From Symsagittifera roscoffensis (taxonomy: Eukaryota > Xenacoelomorpha > Acoela > Convolutidae): a stretch of DNA of 64,000 bases. Within the stretch, counting starts at the first letter, position 1, and each line of letters begins with the position of its first letter. Positions 10,358-22,329 of the stretch are shown here, one piece after another. A program made the position numbers and the translations under genes. Location of the stretch: the NCBI RefSeq assembly GCF_963678635.1, contig NC_087067.1, positions 54,120,233-54,184,232 of the forward strand, in the 5' to 3' direction. The notes beneath the pieces are model-generated. The model was given only the letters and a program-made list of their open reading frames with translations. It searched no databases and had not been told where the DNA came from.

Positions 10358-11600
10358 CAAATTACATGGTGAGCTTTTGTAATATAGCAAAAACTTAGTT
10401 AACTTTAAATAATTAACTTTTTTAACTTCAAAAAAAAATAATCATAAACAAGAACAAATTGAAAAGACTATGTTTAGCACAAAAATCCTTGCTCATCTCA
10501 CACAAGCTCATCCTAAGCTAATAATCTCGTCTCAGATTTCTGATTAATAAAATTGTTGTAATTTTTATGTTTTTATCACAATAACGACCCCAATAACTGA
10601 GTTTCTGCGAAAGAAAATCAGAAAATTTACCGAAAAAAAATACTTGATACCGGAAAAGCAAATTGCGCCAATTGGCGCCGGATGAACCTTTGTTCGCACC
10701 ACTTTGATGCACGTTTCAAAAACGTTCCAGACAACAATAGAAACATAACAAAAGTCAATTGCCAAATGAACAAAAGTCAAGTCTCAACTAAATCAATTAA
10801 AATCAAATCCCAAAAAGACTATTTGAATTACTTTAGCAAAAAGATCCAGTAGTCACTCAGCTAAGTAGCTTTTTTATGTTTTATAATTCACATGTCTAAT
10901 GTAGACAAGAATGTTGGGTAAAGAACGATACGTACACCATTATAAGTACTCTCAATCTCCCTCTCTCTCATCTCCTGTGAGATATTTAATATTTGGTACT
11001 GTAACTGTCCCCCACACTCCTCACTGTCCCCCTCCTAGTTCTCTCGTCACTAATTTATAAACTCATGCTGCCTTTAGAGAATAAGTACGGGACATTAATG
11101 CGCCCACGTTTTTTTTCAAGCCTACGACTTTAATTAGCCTTGTTTGTTCCAACTATTTTTCATCATTGCTGTTATTGTTAATGTATCCTTCAGAGAAAAA
11201 AAACAAAATTTGTTATTGATTCTGTTTTGCTTTGCATCAATTTATTGTTGGTTAGTCCATTTTCCTAATACAACAAGTTGTTTCGTTTCTATCGCAAAGG
11301 ATTTTCACAATTTTTACTGCTTTCTACTTCTGTTACGCCTTAAGCATGCCTACTACACAAAGTAAGAGAAAAAGTTCAGGTAAAACCACTGCAAAATACA
11401 ATAGACAACACTTTATCTTGTAATTACGACAAAAATTTGCAATTAATTAAACTCGAGCATCCATATCCTCTAAAATGACCGAACTCATTTCATGCCGCAA
11501 TAACGTCGACGAAATTTCTAGTTTTTAGAGCGATTTAGACGCGCTAATTACTTACACGCTACTTACTTACGACAAGTCTCTTCGATTGACCCTTCAACTT
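10358..11600. other. Non-coding DNA ahead of the BEL/Pao element
   Basis: AT-rich, no gene recognised. It may include the 5' LTR of the BEL/Pao element that follows, but no matching 3' LTR was found after 16,540, so LTR limits cannot be set. Confidence 0.4.
10866..10975. repeat. Dispersed repeat, copy 1 (pair with 40,341-40,452)
   Basis: About 110 bases that match 40,341-40,452 closely, including TAGACAAGAATGTTGG, AAAGAACGATACGTACACCA and TTATAAGTACTCTCAAT, ending in a TC-rich stretch. It lies ~650 bases before the BEL/Pao gag region and begins near TGTTGG, so it may be part of an LTR; the match extends some 40 bases upstream of that TG, which argues against TG being the element end. Confidence 0.6.
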
Positions 11601-11629
11601 CCTCAGTTTCTTCACAACTGAACAGCAAC

Positions 11630-13830
11630 GTGTTTACGCCCGTTACAATTCGCAGTGCTATCAACAACAAACCGACCCATCAAGCCACTACATCGCTCTG
11701 TACAATGAACCAACAGCACAACACCGACTACGGTCCACTTCATGGCGATCAGCCCACACAACAGCAAATTTTGCCTACTCGCCACCCGCCGCCACCGTCA
11801 GCAATCTTCTTGCCTTACTTTTCCAGAGCACCCCTGTCAACTTCACCCACATTCAACACGAAGTTTTCATCATTGACTAATGTTCACGATGAGCCACTTC
11901 AACTCAACTCCACAGTAGCATGTTTCAGGACACCGCATCAATGCCGCAATCCATTGCATACAAGTCAGAAAGTTTGACTCTTCATTCGCGCATCCCATAA
12001 GCTCAACTTCATGAAACGCAATACGACATCAACTTCGGAGCTCAATTTCAATTTAACAAAAGACAGACAGAAGCTAAAACGACGCGGTTACTGAACCCTT
12101 CAGTACCATTTTTTCAGCCTTCATCAATGCCCCCAATCGGAATTCAACCCCAATTAACAGAACAACAATTTCCCACTCATCAGCAACATACACCTGTAAC
12201 ATACGATCTTCATGCCAGTACATCGAATCATCTTCATGGAAATCACATCCATACAAGCAACTGCCCTATTGCAGACTTTCTGATCTCAAGTAAACAGCCA
12301 AATTTTCCCAATCAGTTCAGTGCTTTCAGACTCCCATGTTTTTCACCAGAGAACACACTGTACCCGCAGTAACGCACTAAGCCTTAACAAACGACATCAG
12401 CGGACAGTTAAAAACCCCGTCATTGAATCGATACTACAGTCAACAACCCAGCCAGCCTTCAAGCTTAATTTCGACAGCAGAGCTTATGGACCAAGGACAT
12501 CATGGGCGGGAAGCCAGAACCGATATTTGGAACAAACACAGCCCCTCATACGATCACATCAGGATTTACAAACGATCAACTCAGGACATGCATCGATAAT
12601 CAACCCAAAAATAATGCAGTCAGAACCATGCATGAATGATATGCTCAGCAGCCGCCAGCACCAGCCTAATCAAATAGCCCAGCCAATTTTCAGCCGACAA
12701 CCCTCACCGCAGCATGAATATCAACAAACAGCATATCAGAACCTACCAGCTGTCATTGCACCTGATAACGTGACTCATACGCAAGAAGCAGTACTGCACG
12801 ACTTAAGCAACCAGTAGAAGATTTCCAAGACCTTCAGAAAATCTTTATTAATTGTCAAGCCAATTGTATTCGACCGAAACCAGCAACAATGGTTAGATTG
12901 GATCAGAATTTGCAACGCGAGAATCGACACCAGAGACATGTCCAATCGGAGAAAATGACCAATCTGCACCGACGTGTCTCCAGAGATACTGAATCTCTCA
13001 TCTGCGGATATGGATACAACGTATCAATGTACAACTCAGCTCTCCAACGCCTTGAAAACGAGATTGGAAACCCGACAAAGATAGTACCTTCCTTCCTTCG
13101 ACTCGACGACTGGGCAACATCAGCAGCCGGACCTCTACGACACAACAGAAGCTACAAGAGTTTTGTTAACTTTCTGCAGACAATGGTTGACACCTTCACA
13201 ACGCTTGGATCCCACCACGATCTCTACTCTACAACAAATTTTCAGACAGTTTTGCGAAAACTGTCGACACCCTGCCGACTGAAATTGAATCGCTGCAACT
13301 TTAAAAACGACAGCCCTCGCTCACTGACTTGAGCATATGCTTCAACGTCTACGCCGAAGCCTGCATCGACCTGCCCAGCAGCAATCAACAAGCCTTTTCA
13401 GCCAGCCGACTGAACAATCACAACAACATCCCGAATGTTCATGGCATACAACATCAGCCAGGACAAAATGAGCCTCGAAAGGGTTTTTGCCCGGAGGAAC
13501 GCAGTCGTAACTACCTCGGAAAGTGCCAGCACTTTATAGCCATGAAACCCAAGGACCGACTACAGCATGCCAGAGATTTTTAACTCTGCTTTAACTGCCT
13601 CAGCCCTCACAAATTGGAAATTGTCAATCAACTCAGACCTGTAGGACACATAGATGCAACAGGACGCACCACACGTCAATACATAACAGTAACAACTACA
13701 ATTCAAACACCTCGACAAGACCCAAGAAGATTACAAAAAGGAACGCTAACCGGCATGATGATGCAACAAATTGCACCTCCTGCTCAAAAACAAGGAAATC
13801 GACTCGCCACATTCTGACATTCCCAATAAT
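11630..13830 (+). pseudogene. BEL/Pao gag, broken
   Basis: The N-terminal part (11,630-12,817, several frames) is rich in Gln, Asn, Pro and Thr. The structured gag core is at 12,889-13,332 (147 codons) and holds YNSALQRLENEIGNPTKIV, the family's 'alternating Leu, E-x-x-F/I-G-x-P' segment. The nucleocapsid region follows: KPKDRLQHARDF, a TAA at 13,581-13,583, then LCFNCLSPHK. After a frameshift comes CRTHRCNRTHHTSIH, completing the BEL-type zinc knuckles. Gag would coat the RNA in a virus-like particle. At least one stop and two frame changes make it a pseudogene. Family assignment is firm; exact ends are not. Confidence 0.8.
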
Positions 13831-13839
13831 TATTTTTTA

Positions 13840-14275
13840 TGACAATCATGTAGCACATGCCTATGCCATGCTTGATTGCGTTAGCAAACTCACCTTGCTA
13901 AAATCATCTTTTCAGCTCAACGACCTTGACGTCATATTGGAATGGAATGTCTCAGATTTTGACCCTGAGCTTGTCACCTCCATCTGCCAAAGAAATCAAC
14001 TACTACAACATTTGCACATTGCAACACTGCCTTCAAAGGAAAATGGACTCATCAAAGGATGCGACTTCGACGAATTATTGACAGCAACAGAAACAATCTC
14101 ATCAAAACAGAGTATACCGATTGGATGGAAAACACATTTGGGACAGTCTCTTTGCGGAAGAGAAATTGCAACTAAACCAAACGATGCCAACACCATTCAC
14201 TTCACATCGGACAATTTGCTCTTTCAACATATGGCCGAATGGATGAAGACGACATGGAAGCCCTGGACATTTTAG
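13840..14275 (+). pseudogene. BEL/Pao protease-linker region
   Basis: The 135-codon frame at 13,868-14,275 carries GCDFDELLTATET and SIPIGWKTHLGQSLCG, which match the segment just after the BEL/Pao aspartic protease active site ('IG-D-x-x-x-L...T-x-L-G-W-x-x-x-G'). The upstream D-T/S-G active-site segment was not recognised and is probably frameshifted or lost. Its product would cleave the Gag-Pol polyprotein. Confidence 0.65.
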
Positions 14276-15204
14276 AGGTTTCCGCTCACCGACTACCCAA
14301 TGGATACTACGAGGTTGGAATGCTTTGGAAATGCGATCGAGGTTTACCCAACAACTGATGGCTTGCCAATAAGCAACTCGACAGACTCCTACAGCGACCA
14401 CAAAGAAAACGCGGCATGGAAGTCATGTACCAGGAAACCGTCGACACGGATCTTCAGAAAGGACTTATCGAAGTAGACGACCCCCTGGACAACGCGACTG
14501 GAAAATGGCAATTGTCTCACCACCCAGTAACAAATGCCAACAAGCCTGGAAAAGTACGCCGAGTACTAAACGCCTCCAGCATCTTCAAAGGAGTCTCTCT
14601 CAAGAGCACCCTTCTTACTGGACCGGAACTCTTCACAAACCTCACCGGAATTGTCATTAGATTTCGTGAAGACCAGATTGCCATCTTAGCAGACATCAAA
14701 GTAATGTTCATGGAATTCTTCGTTAAGCCACAAGATCAGCCCTACTTACGAATACTATGGAAAGACGATCACCACAAGCCTATCAACTACCAGTATTTTC
14801 GCCACATCTTTGGTGCAACGGACTCACCTTGTGTGGCCTGCTACGCTACCCGACAATGTGCCAAAGACCCCAGTTTGGTGCAAAGCACACTAGAGAACAT
14901 CTAAATGGACGACCCCCACAAAGCCGTATCAACACCTGCCGAAGCCACCATATTGAAGAAAGACCTTCAAACTAAATTTTGCCGTGGACGTTTTAACCTG
15001 ACAAACTGGACATGCTTCTCTAAGCAGTTTCTAAGGACCGTTAAGGAAAACAACGTAGGAAACAGCGACAGCCTCACATCAAACAAAAGTCCTCTCGAAA
15101 GAGTTCTAGGGTTCGAAAGGAAGCCCGGCAAAGACCTACTTCTTGTTGAAACCAATGAATTTGAGACGATCGACAAAAATGACCTCACACAGCGCAACTA
15201 CTGA
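14249..15204 (+). pseudogene. BEL/Pao reverse transcriptase, stop at the YMDD tyrosine
   Basis: The start of the domain reads LPNGYYEVGMLWKCDRGLPN, then an in-frame stop. The 162-codon frame at 14,416-14,904 carries HHPVTNANKPGKVRRVLNAS, GVSLKSTLLTGPELFTNL, the motif A aspartate in ILADIKVMF, and HIFGATDSPCVACYA. The next codons are TAA-ATG-GAC-GAC (14,902-14,913), so the tyrosine of the YMDD catalytic box is now a stop. The frame then continues for 99 codons with GRFNLTNW and ERVLGFERKPGKD, normal BEL/Pao sequence after YMDD. RT would copy element RNA into DNA; this one cannot be made whole. Confidence 0.9.
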
Positions 15205-15242
15205 AGTTTGTATCTCCAATTTTCAACCCAATTGGAATAACC

Positions 15243-15955
15243 ATGCCTTTGATTATATCACTTCGGAAGTCACTTCAACTTGCGTGGACTACTCGACCTC
15301 AGTGGAACAAACCCCACAACCTAGACCCTATAAATGATCTCTGCGAATGGGTTGACGAACGCAACCAGCTCAACGGCATTCACCTGCCCCGGAATTACTT
15401 CAGCACAGGAAAAAATTTTCTCGACATGCAATTTCTTGTCTTCAACGACGCCTCAGAGATTGCCCTGGCATCACTTGGTCATTTTAGGGTCAACTACGCC
15501 GACATTATAGTGGAAGTACAGTTCATCATTGGAATGGCACGAGTAGCCCCCTCAAAAGAATGACAATACCGAACTTGGAACTACAAGCTACGACAAATGG
15601 AGCCAAACTTGCACGATTCGTCAAAGGATGGCACGACATAAAAATTGACAGCATAACCTTTATTCTGGATGGACAACACGAGCGTCTTACCTTGGATCAA
15701 TTCTTCAAATCAGCGTCACCTGATCTTACATGCTAAACCGCCTCAACTTCATCTTGGACTCGACATGGCAACAGGATTGGAGATTTGTACCCAGCAAAGA
15801 CAACCCTGCCGACGATGGAACACGTGGATACAAAGCATTCGACATGACAGCCGATTCCCGATGGATCAAAGGAAATTACAGCCTCCGACAGATGTCCCAA
15901 CGACAGCCAGCCAAAATCAGTCGACAGCAAGCCTCAGTAGACATCAAATCTTAAC
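15243..15955 (+). pseudogene. BEL/Pao RNase H region
   Basis: Fragments in two or three frames: FNDASEIALASLG with MARVAPSKE (around 15,440-15,560), WMDNTSVLPWINSS-like sequence near 15,670, and WRFVPSKDNPADDGTRGYKA (about 15,780-15,840). These are the BEL/Pao RNase H landmarks (D-A-S...; T-D-S-x-x-V-L-x-W-I; V-P-T/S-K-D-N-P-A-D). Frame changes separate them. Confidence 0.8.
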
Positions 15956-16009
15956 AGTTATTAACTACAGCCGATTCAGCATAAGGACTCGATCTCTGTA
16001 AGTGAAAGC

Positions 16010-16540
16010 ATTTGTCAACCTCTTTGTGCAGAATCTCAAAAGCGAAAGAACGCCGCCAGGTCACACTGCAGGACCTCGCCAATGCGTTTGCTTCTATTGT
16101 GAAAAAATGTCAAATAAACAGTTTCCTCAAGGAAATTGACAGCCTTCTCGAAAATACATCAATACCAGCCCGCAGCCGACTACAACCACTCTGCCCATTA
16201 ATCGACAAAAATGATTTTCTTTGAACCAAAAGACGACTTAGCAAAGCAACAATTCTCCTTTTCAGCCGCCACCCTGTAATCATAGATGCAGAACAACAAA
16301 CCATTCGTCTCTCTCTCTCTCTCTCTCTCTCTGCAGCATATTTACCACAGCAATGGAAATTGTGGCTTAAAACACAGCCGCATCATCGTGCAAGAGGACT
16401 TCTGGATTCTGCACTCAAAGAAAATTCTGAAAAAAATTATCCGACAATGCCTACCATGCCGACGACTATACCTGGAACCAGATACGCCTCTAATGGCCAA
16501 ATTACCTCTGCCAGATTACCAGTACCGGACAATAACATAG
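16010..16540 (+). pseudogene. BEL/Pao integrase N-terminus, truncated
   Basis: The frame at 16,286-16,540 carries NGNCGLKHSRIIVQEDFWI and IIRQCLPCRRL, the His-His-Cys-Cys zinc-binding N-terminal domain of BEL/Pao integrase, then PLMAKLPLPDYQ, which is normal linker. The DDE catalytic core that should follow is missing. A (TC)n run at 16,309-16,332 interrupts the domain just before the first His pair. Confidence 0.8.
16309..16332. repeat. (TC)n microsatellite inside integrase remnant
   Basis: Twelve TC dinucleotides, translating as Ser-Leu repeats within the integrase remnant; a simple-sequence expansion in dead coding DNA. Confidence 0.9.
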
Positions 16541-17058
16541 TTGGAATCCCATTTATAACTAAGTATATCCCATTTATCAAGATTTTAAACAGCAAATTAC
16601 AAATCCAAGACAAGTATACAAAACTCAGTAATACATCCCCTACTTTTTTTAAAGAATAAACAAACAATTTCCTTTTTTTTCAAGGTTTTACCCAATATAT
16701 AATTATCAAAGAAAACAGTTGAAAGCATAAACAAGACATGTATATGATTTTGCTATCAATCAAGCACATCAATATAACAATAATCAAAATACAGAAAAAC
16801 TTTAAATGTCTGATCTTGAATGTAAGCCGTTCCACAAACTTTTTAGGGTAACGATATCATATATCGAAAACGCTAAAGATACAAATACAGATTTGATAGC
16901 ACTACATGTATATTTTAATTCACCATAAAAATGTACTTTACCTTTAGGACTTGTAGGATATTGCAAAACAAATGCAATATTTCACCCTGTACAGGAAAGA
17001 GCATTCAGAGTAAATGATCATTGAAATTTTTTAAATATTTGTCGCTCAACAATTCCTA

Positions 17059-17620
17059 ATGAAGAATTATCTGTTTAATAGTATTAAAAATCATTCAAAA
17101 CGAAACATAGATAATTTCACCAAAACCCCCTATTTTAAACCAATATTCGACATCTCAAAATATACAAATACAAATGAACAACAACAACTCTTGACAGTGT
17201 TCAATTTTCAACTTTCTCAAATCAATCAACAAGAATTTGAACAAATAGCAGTATTATTATAAAATTATCTTATGGTTTATGCCACATCCCAATTTGATGT
17301 TGGAAAAATATTTTCGCCACTACATCTTCCCCTTAAAACCGACACAGTTTTCAAAAACCAACGCGCAAGTGAAAAACCATTTCACTTACACGACAAAGTA
17401 TACAGACTTCTAGACATTCTCGAACAAAATGAAAATATCTCACCAGTAAACAAAAAACAACAACCAAAAGGAACACAGTCATCAATCCTGTAGTTGTTCT
17501 CGCTAAGGGCGAAACACTAAGAATTGTTATAGACCCATGTTTTTGAAGGCACCACAACCACACCTTCAAAACCACGAATAGGTAAAGTTTTAAAACTTCA
17601 ACCACTATCGAATAAAAATA
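17059..17620 (+). pseudogene. Family A reverse transcriptase, 5' part
   Basis: Frames at 17,059-17,262 and 17,272-17,493. The second carries FDVGKIFSPLHLPLKTD, RASEKPFHLHDKVYRLLDIL and ENISPVNKKQQPKG, which match the start of a Ty3/gypsy RT ('D-x-G-x-x-x-P-x-H-L-P-L-K ... R-P/A-S-x-x-P-x-H-L ... I-I-x-P-V-N'). In another frame, LAKGET...RIVIDPC-like sequence follows at about 17,500-17,540. The catalytic part (motif A to Y-x-D-D) was not found, so RT is deleted or beyond recognition. Confidence 0.65.
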
Positions 17621-17799
17621 AAATCCAAAAAATTTCTCGCAAAGCTTAATTTCTTAAGTAAATATATTTAAAAAATGCAACTTTATCTCAGATCATTTTA
17701 TAATGTTCTTAACAAAATAATTTTGAATGGACATTAGAACATTAAAATACTTTGATGAAATAAAAACCGTTCTCACAGAATAAACTTAAAACACAACCT

Positions 17800-18140
17800 C
17801 AGATACAAAACAACCAATCTACGCTATGTCCGATGCACTCAAATTTGGAATTGGTGCAGCAGTCTTACAATCAAATATAGGTACTCGCTATCCTTATGCG
17901 AGAATGTACAGCCAAAAAATATGCATTAACAGAAAATGAATTCTTAATTCTTCGATCACAATACCCAACAGTTTTATTCACATATCATAAACCTATAATT
18001 TTTCTCTTTACATAAAAATCTAACTCAAACCATAGAGTATATAGATTTCGACTTATTTTTGTGAAATTTCCAAACCTACATGTAGTTCGGACAGCAGGCA
18101 AAAGCCTTGCTTTACCAGATAAACTCAGTCGTAAAACACC
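17800..18140 (+). pseudogene. Family A RNase H remnant
   Basis: YAMSDALKFGIGAAVLQS near 17,821-17,875 matches the RNase H start (x-D-A-S-x-x-G-x-G-A-x-L-x-Q). VRTAGKSLALPDKLSR at about 18,078-18,130 matches the end of the domain (V-x-G-x-x-N-x-x-A-D-x-L-S-R). The intervening part is broken by stops. Confidence 0.65.
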
Positions 18141-18599
18141 ACCTAAACTGAGAACACGAAAAACAACTGTATAAATACCACAAAATATAAAACTCTTTCT
18201 CGCAGAAGACGCGGCATCATCATGATTAGAATATAAAAGGCACTAAAAGCTGTCTCTGATACTAAACAAGTAAACATCTTAGAAGATTTTTCAATTGTAT
18301 CTAGACTGCCAGTACAACCACTATGAAGTAGAAATTTCACGAAAAATACATTTAAACCAATACCATATTCATCATGGATAAAAAATATTATACAGCAGAA
18401 AACACCTAAACAACAACCACAACGCAACAAATCATTCCCACTAAAAGAAAACGAAAACCTAATAGAAATCAAAATTTTGCCAGGCCCTCCCGAACTAGAT
18501 CAAAAATATACAGTCAATAGAATTTTTAATTCACAATACCCCTTAGATAATATACCTCCTTCAAAAAATGAAATTCAAAATATTTTCCGTCCAAACACA

Positions 18600-19520
18600 G
18601 ACTCAATCACCCTTCAGTTTTTACAAAAATAGCAAAATCTTGACTTTGTCATCCGACAACTTAAATCTTGGCACACAAATAAAACCAAACCTCTCAAAGC
18701 CGATATCACAATATTAAGAAATAAAACCTTACTCCGATATTTCCGAAAACTTAACAAAACGACGATAAAAAAAATTGACCTCTTAGAATACCACTCTCAA
18801 GATACAAAAGTACCAAGTCTCCCACAAAGCTCAATTGTTTTTCTTACTTCAAAATCCTTGCTTACAAAAGGACGTGCAGGATCACAAAAAAAAACATTTT
18901 CAAATTTCACCCAATTTTTTTGGAAATGCACCAATTTGGATAAAAAATACTTTGTAATGAGTGCGTAATATGTCAAACAAACAAAAATTCTCCACATCAT
19001 AAACAAATAGCAGAAAAACAAGATTTTAAGGGACAAAGTCTTTACTTGAATCATAGAACTTCATTTGACACCAAAGGCCCGATATCACCCTCCTCAGAAG
19101 GAAATTCGGATATATTGATGATTGTTGATTCGTCTACGCATTATGTAGGACTCAACCCTGTACCTACTTGTAATGCTTATTACGCTTACACAACACTTTA
19201 TGAACATTGGACAGCAAGTGTTGGACTCCCAGAAATCCTTGTCACAGACAATGGCACAGAATTCATAAATAACGAAATCATTTCACTATGCCTCCTTTAT
19301 AATATCAAACATAAATCTCTAACTTCCCATGCCCAATGGATAAATGAAGTAGTTGAAGGCATGACCCGATCACTGCAAGAGTACCTTCGATGTATAATAA
19401 ATGGAAACGATAAAAATTACACAAACTGTCAACAGGCGTAAAGTTATTCCCATTAGTGTAGAATTCTCAAATCAGAACAATATTTAGACTATCACCATAT
19501 GAAACGGTTTTTTAATCAAA
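18600..19520 (+). pseudogene. Family A integrase
   Basis: The 131-codon frame at 19,046-19,441 has the catalytic core: DILMIVDSSTHYVGL (first Asp), PEILVTDNGTEFINNEI (second Asp) and INEVVEGMTRSLQEYLR (Glu). Upstream, 18,600-19,000 holds the zinc-finger end, with CNECVICQTNK-like spacing near 18,955-18,985 broken by stops. All three D-D-E residues are present, but the reading frame ends in a frameshift at 19,441. Integrase would insert the element DNA into the chromosome. Confidence 0.8.
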
Positions 19521-19969
19521 AACCACATAAACCAATAATGTACACAGCAAACTCCTCAAAGAACGCACAAGGTTTTTGTCAACCCACTAAAGACACAATT
19601 TGTTAGAGATAAAAAACATAACATAAAGACAAAAAACATAACATAAAACATGAAAAACTTAGCATTTTATAAAGACAAAACGTTCAATCTCAAATAAGTT
19701 CACGTTCCATACAGTCATCCAACCTAAAAATAGGAACAATTGTTTCAATCTCAAATTTGATGATTCAAAAAGGAATCTCAAAAATGCTACAACTTATCCG
19801 GAAAGACCATTTCATATAAACGAAAGACCTATAGATGTCTCATACAAACTTATTGATTTTAACAAAAAAGAATTAGTACAACATCGAAATAGTATTTTAC
19901 CATTTTACCCAAAAAAGTACGCGCTTCGCGAGTTAACTTATTGATACTCCTTCACAGGACTAAAAATCG

Positions 19970-20254
19970 TTGATAAAATCACATGAGCAACAAAAAACAA
20001 CAAACTTCAGTCATATACCACCCTCACCCAAAATCATCCAAAAAGAAGTAGAAGAAAAATTTCAAAAAAAAATAGTTGAAAAACAAAGACTTCCTAAACT
20101 ACAAGAAAAAATCCTAATTCCAGAAATAACGAAAAAATTACAACAACGCCAATCATTTTGTCTCAGAAATCATCCGAAAAAAGATTACAAAACCTTTTTC
20201 CACAACCTAAACTTTAAAGAAGGTAGAGTTTCCGAAACCCCCCTGATTAATTAG
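19970..20254 (+). pseudogene. Lys/Gln-rich pol C-terminal tail (94 codons), copy 1
   Basis: Open frame of 94 codons with a charged, coiled-coil-like composition (KEVEEKFQKKIVEKQRLP; EITKKLQQRQSFCLRNHPKK). It follows the integrase region of family A and ends in TAG just before the LTR-like non-coding stretch, so it is probably the end of Pol or a gag/env remnant. The identical frame recurs at 22,650-22,934 and a diverged one at about 25,350-25,624. No domain recognised. Confidence 0.5.
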
Positions 20255-21340
20255 ACAAAGTCATGGCAATTTAGTAGAAGCTTAAAGTAATTTTTAAATA
20301 CAAATATTCATATTCTCTCTTGAAATAAATAGTTCAAAATCAACCAACAAACTGGTTCAATATCATTCTACCTCTCTATAAACACTGCCATTTATATTAG
20401 CTTATATATGTCAAACTTCAACTAGATCTTAAACTATAACTGAAAGACCACAAGCTCAAAAATAAGCACTACCCTTAAATTTGACAACTTAAATAGATAT
20501 CTGTGAAAGTTGGAACCCCCTCCTATCAGTCAACAGAAAAGTCAACAAAATTGTCTCAATTTATAACCCGCATTTCTCCGAAAGAAAGATACTAAATAAG
20601 CCTAAACACAAAATTCAACATGATCACTCAGCTTAAAGCCGTTCTACCTTTCAAAAACCCCTAATCATCCAATACAGAAAAACAAAGCTTAGAAAGTTAA
20701 CACCTAAACACCCAGACTTTCCTTCACCAAAAACTCTTCATGCCCAATCCACTTGTCAAAAATCGACCACACTTGGCTTCAACTCCGAAAAAAAAACTCT
20801 GAAGAAAAAAGTCGACCACACTTGGCTTCAACACCGAAAAAGTACAAAATACTTCGACAAAGCAAATCACTTTTCAAATGCTTCTTTCAAACTCAGTTCA
20901 ACAAAATAAAATATTAATTTCGACACTTCTTTCATTTTTTTGACTTCATTTCGACTTTATCAACTTTGTATTTTTTATAACTGTCTTTGAAGAACTTGTA
21001 ATCCTCTTTTTTCAAACTTTTTGAGCCTTTTTATAATATTCGATTCCCTCATTCAAACCTACTTTTCTCTCTCCAAAACCATTGACCACCTATTCATGTA
21101 CGACACTTAACAATTTTATAAATGTTACAAAATCTACTAAGCAAAAACGATATTTTCATCTTTTGTAATTTTCCTCACCTTTCCCGTTTCTCTAAGTCAA
21201 ACAATTCTCAAATGCATAAAGAAGTCAATAATCACCTGTAAATTTTGTTAATTACATTTGCAGAAGAATACTAAAGAAAATAAACTAAGTAAATCAAAGT
21301 ATTTAAAATATATTTCAAAATTGCGAATACAAACCCCATT
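20255..21340. other. LTR/UTR-like non-coding part of the 2,680-bp unit
   Basis: About 1.1 kb without coding potential between the pol tail and the gag-like start; by position it should hold the 3' UTR, LTR and leader. It includes a ~45-bp direct repeat (TCGACCACACTTGGCTTCAA at about 20,763 and 20,812). Clean TG...CA ends were not identified. The same stretch is at 22,935-24,020; the diverged copy at 25,625-26,390 lacks roughly 350 bases. Confidence 0.5.
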
Positions 21341-21537
21341 AAGGAATCCCCATCAACCAAAAGTTCCCAAGACCGCTCGACAACACTGACATCTAGCCAA
21401 AAAAAAACAACCCGAACTATCAACACGTATCTCATTTGTAGAAAACCCTTACATCTTTGAAGAAAGACAAGCTTCACTATCCGAACCATTAACACCAGCT
21501 TGTCGACAAGCACCACTAAGTGAACCACAATACGACT
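21340..21537 (+). pseudogene. gag-like N-terminal frame in tandem unit, copy 1
   Basis: An open frame without a clear ATG holding PIKESPSTKSSQDRSTTLTS and ISFVENPYIFEERQASLSEP, ending at a TAA. Ser/Thr/Pro-rich, and located just after the LTR-like stretch, where gag begins. The same frame is at 24,020-24,217 and, diverged, at 26,400-26,600. Assignment to gag is by position only. The long open frame on the opposite strand is its shadow. Confidence 0.45.
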
Positions 21538-21832
21538 AACATATAACCTTTACTCCTCACTCCAACAAGATCTTAACAGAACCAGACACATAAGCTTAAA
21601 TCAATATTTGACAACTACAATAGAAAGACAAATTATTCATCCTCGACAAAACCGAAATCTAACAACACCGTGAGTTGATTTTACTATAACTTCATCACCA
21701 TCATCGAATCCCCAATACCTTTCTAGCAATACCTTACAAAGCACCCCTTCATCACTTCAAAAAATTGCCCAACAAAATACCCAAATACTCCATCAGAACA
21801 TTAAGGATCAACACCAACCTCTAAACAAAGTC

Positions 21833-22020
21833 AATCCAGAAATCCTTGTCACAGACAATGGCACAGAATTCATAAATAACGAAATCGTTTCACTATGACT
21901 CCTTTATAATACCAAACATAAATCTCGAACTTCCCATGCCCAATGGATAAATGAAGTAGTTGAAGGCATGACCCGATCACTGCAAGAGTACCTTCGATGT
22001 ATAATAAATGGAAACGATAA
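21833..22020 (+). pseudogene. Integrase core fragment fused to gag-like sequence, copy 1
   Basis: Starts at the deletion junction and reads EILVTDNGTEFINNEIVSL, then a TGA, then INEVVEGMTRSLQEYLR. It keeps the second Asp and the Glu of the D-D-E triad but lacks the first Asp. Copy 2 lies 2,680 bases downstream (24,513-24,700). Confidence 0.75.
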
Positions 22021-22059
22021 AAATTACACAATTGTCAACAGGCTTAAAATTACCCATTA

Positions 22060-22329
22060 GTGTATAATTCTCAAATCAGATTAATGTTTAGACTATCACC
22101 ATATGAAACGGTTTTTACTCAAAAACCACATAAACCAATAATGTACACAGCAAACTCCTCAAAGAACGCACAAGGTTATTGTCAACCCAGTAAAGACTCA
22201 ATGTGTTATAATCTATCACTTCACACACATGAACAAGATCATTTTTACCCTGTACAATTTTTAAAATTAGCCTCTAGAGCACATACTGAACGGATTTTAA
22301 ACAGAGATAAAAACATAACAAAAACATAA
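22060..22329 (+). pseudogene. Integrase C-terminal frame, copy 1
   Basis: 89 codons containing YNSQIRLMFRLSPYETVFTQ and KPHKPIMYTANSS, matching the segment of gypsy integrase in which the next element-specific strands follow the core (A-Y-N-x-x-x-x-x-x-x-x-x-P-Y-E-x-V-F). Copy 2 is at 24,740-25,009, and a damaged version at 19,455-19,620. Confidence 0.7.

Larger units (their letters stand above)
11630..16540 (+). mobile_element. BEL/Pao LTR retrotransposon, degenerate copy 1
   Basis: Gag, protease, reverse transcriptase, RNase H and integrase N-terminus follow in the BEL/Pao order on the + strand, broken by several stops and frameshifts. Base composition (about 45-50% GC, C/A-rich) stands out against the AT-rich flanks. 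Integrase is cut after its zinc-binding region, so the catalytic core and 3' LTR are missing; at about 16,550 the sequence changes to AT-rich DNA of another retroelement. The element is dead. Confidence 0.9.
16690..20254 (+). mobile_element. Ty3/gypsy-like element family A, left undeleted pol copy
   Basis: Very AT-rich, heavily decayed pol sequence: RT segment, RNase H end, integrase and a C-terminal tail follow each other on the + strand. It continues without a break into the 2,680-bp tandem array, whose units are derivatives of the same family. Many stops; not functional. The 5' end and LTR could not be defined. Confidence 0.75.

Noticed and set aside
21271-21528. 85-codon minus-strand frame, repeated at 23,951
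   Set aside because: It is the complement of the gag-like + frame; its repetition only reflects the 2,680-bp duplication.
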